Below are positions 5,014-6,354 of a stretch of DNA of 6,354 nt, one piece after another. Both the position numbers and the translations under genes were made by a program. The stretch's first letter is position 1. The number at the start of each line of letters is the position of its first letter. The stretch comes from an uncultured Eggerthellaceae bacterium (lineage in GTDB: Bacteria; Actinomycetota; Coriobacteriia; Coriobacteriales; Eggerthellaceae): NCBI GenBank assembly GCA_958454405.1, contig CAUEBO010000102.1:1-6354 (forward strand), given 5' to 3'. The notes beneath the pieces are model-generated. The model saw nothing but the letters and a program-made list of their open reading frames with translations, made no database searches and was not told where the DNA came from.

Positions 5014-6354
5014 TTACTTCTGAGTCTTGGCCTTCGTCTGCACCTTGTCGCCGTTGTCCACGGCCGCGCGGCCGCCATGGTTGAAGCCGGTGTTGATGAC
5101 GCCCTGGGTGTTGCCGGTGACGAACTTGGCCTTGTTCAGGGTGTCGATCTCCTTCTTCATGTCCTGCACGAGGCGGATGGCCAGCTGCATGGAGAAGTCG
5201 GCACGGGCCACGACGCGCTGGACCGTGGTGTCCTGCATGTCGGCGGGCATCGGGTACGCCGGCACCAGCCAGCCGCTCATGCGCAGGCGGTCGGACAGGT
5301 CGTAGAGCGACCACTCCACGCCCGAATCCTCTTTCAGGCCCCAGCACACGATGGGGATATGGCTGGCGTCCTCGTAGATTTCGAAGATGCCCATCTCGTC
5401 CAGTTCGAGCGCCAGATAGCGCGCCACGTCGAGGGTGCGCTCCTGGATCTCGCGGAAGCCCTCGAAGCCGTTGCGCATCAGCACGTAGTACTGGCCCACG
5501 ATCTGCGACGCGGAGCGCGAGAAGTTGATGGCCATGGTGGCTTCCTCGCCGCCCAGGTAGCTCACCCAGAAGATCAGGTCCTCGGGCAGCGCCTCCTTGC
5601 TGCGCCACACCACCCAGCCGATGCCGGGGTACACGAGGCCGTACTTGTGACCGGAGCAGTTGATGGACCACACGTTCTTCAGCTGGAAGTCCCACACCAG
5701 GTCAGGCTCCACGAACGGGGCGAACATGCCGCCCGACGCGCCGTCCACGTGGATGCGGATGGGCAGCTTCGGATGCTCCTGGTTGTAGGCCTCCACCAGC
5801 TCGTCGAGCTTCTGCACGTCATCGAACTTGCCGGTGTAGGTGATGCCGAGGATGGCCGTGATGCCGATGGTGTGGTCGTCCACGTAGTCCATGACCGTGT
5901 CCATGTTCAGCGACAGATGGTCCTTCTCAAGCGGGACGAGGCGCATCTCGACGTCCCAGTAGCGGCAGAACTTCTCCCAGCACACCTGGTAGCCGGAGCT
6001 GATGACCAGGTTCGGGCGCGTCTCGGTGTAGATGTCGATGCCCGCGTCCTTGGCCAGCTTCTTCCAGCGGAAGAGCATCCCGAGGCCGCCCAGCATGCAT
6101 GCCTCGGACGAGCCGACGGTGGACGTGCCCATGGGCTCCTCGTCGGGGTTCGCGTGCCACAAATCGCCGATCATGGCGACGCAGCGGTTCTCGAGGTCGG
6201 CCGTCATGGGGTACTCGTCCTTGTCGATGGCGTTCTTCTCCATCGTCTCGGCCATGATCTTCGTGGCCATGGGCTCCATGTACGTCTGGCAGAACGTGGT
6301 GAGGTTCTGCGTGGCGTTGCCCTCGATGGACAGGTACTCCTTGATCATCTCGTA
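5014..6354 (-). CDS. gadB: Glutamate decarboxylase, PLP-dependent (5' partial)
   Basis: Converts L-glutamate to GABA and CO2 in the cytoplasm, using one proton, and so is linked to acid resistance when paired with a Glu/GABA antiporter. The frame runs through the right edge. The ATG at 6348 aligns with about residue 45 of E. coli GadB, so it is internal and about 45 residues are missing. Numbered from that Met (444 aa visible): GNATQNLTTFCQT at 10-22, GSSEACMLGG at 79-88, HVDGASGG at 200-207 with the PLP-nitrogen Asp 202, and SGHKYGL at 232-238 with the Schiff-base Lys 235 (codon 5646-5644). These match E. coli GadB closely throughout. Near the end, TQGVINTGFNH (414-424) lines up with the E. 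coli tail, putting H424 (bases 5079-5077) at the place of His465, which locks the active site at neutral pH. A further 20 residues rich in Lys, Gln and Asp follow, longer than in E. coli. Family and activity are near certain. An antiporter gene may lie outside the window. Confidence 0.97.
   Translation of the reverse strand, partial: YEMIKEYLSIEGNATQNLTTFCQTYMEPMATKIMAETMEKNAIDKDEYPMTADLENRCVAMIGDLWHANPDEEPMGTSTVGSSEACMLGGLGMLFRWKKLAKDAGIDIYTETRPNLVISSGYQVCWEKFCRYWDVEMRLVPLEKDHLSLNMDTVMDYVDDHTIGITAILGITYTGKFDDVQKLDELVEAYNQEHPKLPIRIHVDGASGGMFAPFVEPDLVWDFQLKNVWSINCSGHKYGLVYPGIGWVVWRSKEALPEDLIFWVSYLGGEEATMAINFSRSASQIVGQYYVLMRNGFEGFREIQERTLDVARYLALELDEMGIFEIYEDASHIPIVCWGLKEDSGVEWSLYDLSDRLRMSGWLVPAYPMPADMQDTTVQRVVARADFSMQLAIRLVQDMKKEIDTLNKAKFVTGNTQGVINTGFNHGGRAAVDNGDKVQTKAKTQK

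Noticed and set aside
4949..5695. Minus-strand open frame of 248 codons inside the decarboxylase
   Set aside because: It is a shifted-frame shadow of the decarboxylase with no motif and an Arg/Gly/His-rich composition.
6346..6348. ATG as the true start of the glutamate decarboxylase
   Set aside because: The frame remains open to the window edge, and the Met aligns with about residue 45 of E. coli GadB, so the protein would lack its N-terminal helix.

Overview
The window looks like chromosomal DNA from a high-GC gut actinobacterium of the Coriobacteriia, most likely Eggerthella or a close relative in the Eggerthellaceae. This is inference. It rests on the GC-rich third codon positions, a transporter with the active-site changes of the SLC11 magnesium branch (whose structurally studied member is from Eggerthella lenta), and a double solute-binding sensor fused to a GGDEF domain. 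No rRNA, tRNA, CRISPR array or insertion-sequence transposase was seen.

Layout: there are four protein genes in two convergent pairs. Positions 1-840 (+) hold the C-terminal two-thirds of an Nramp/SLC11 metal transporter, cut by the left edge. It ends at a strong intrinsic terminator (862-900). Facing it, 920-3445 (-) encodes a large membrane diguanylate cyclase with two periplasmic substrate-binding domains, a PAS-like region and an intact GGDEF motif. A divergent gap of about 770 bases (3446-4214) carries the cyclase promoter and an imperfect inverted-repeat element at 3744-3967. It also carries competing hairpins at 3591-3685 and the regulator's probable promoter. Positions 4215-4802 (+) encode a small XRE-type DNA-binding protein with three predicted membrane helices. 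Facing it, 5014-6354 (-) encodes a PLP-dependent glutamate decarboxylase whose N-terminus lies beyond the right edge.

Between the regulator and the decarboxylase lies a perfect 16-bp ParB-binding parS centromere site, TGTTTCACGTGAAACA (4868-4883), inside a 20-bp palindrome. Such sites usually cluster around the replication origin, so this locus is probably origin-proximal. It is followed by a strong GC hairpin between the convergent genes.

The genes do not form one pathway. Each is separately transcribed, and the shared theme is at most loose: ion uptake, extracellular small-molecule sensing through c-di-GMP, membrane-linked regulation and acid/GABA metabolism. The points most worth following up are the parS site, the inverted-repeat element, the altered metal site of the transporter, and the double-sensor cyclase without the usual inhibitory site.
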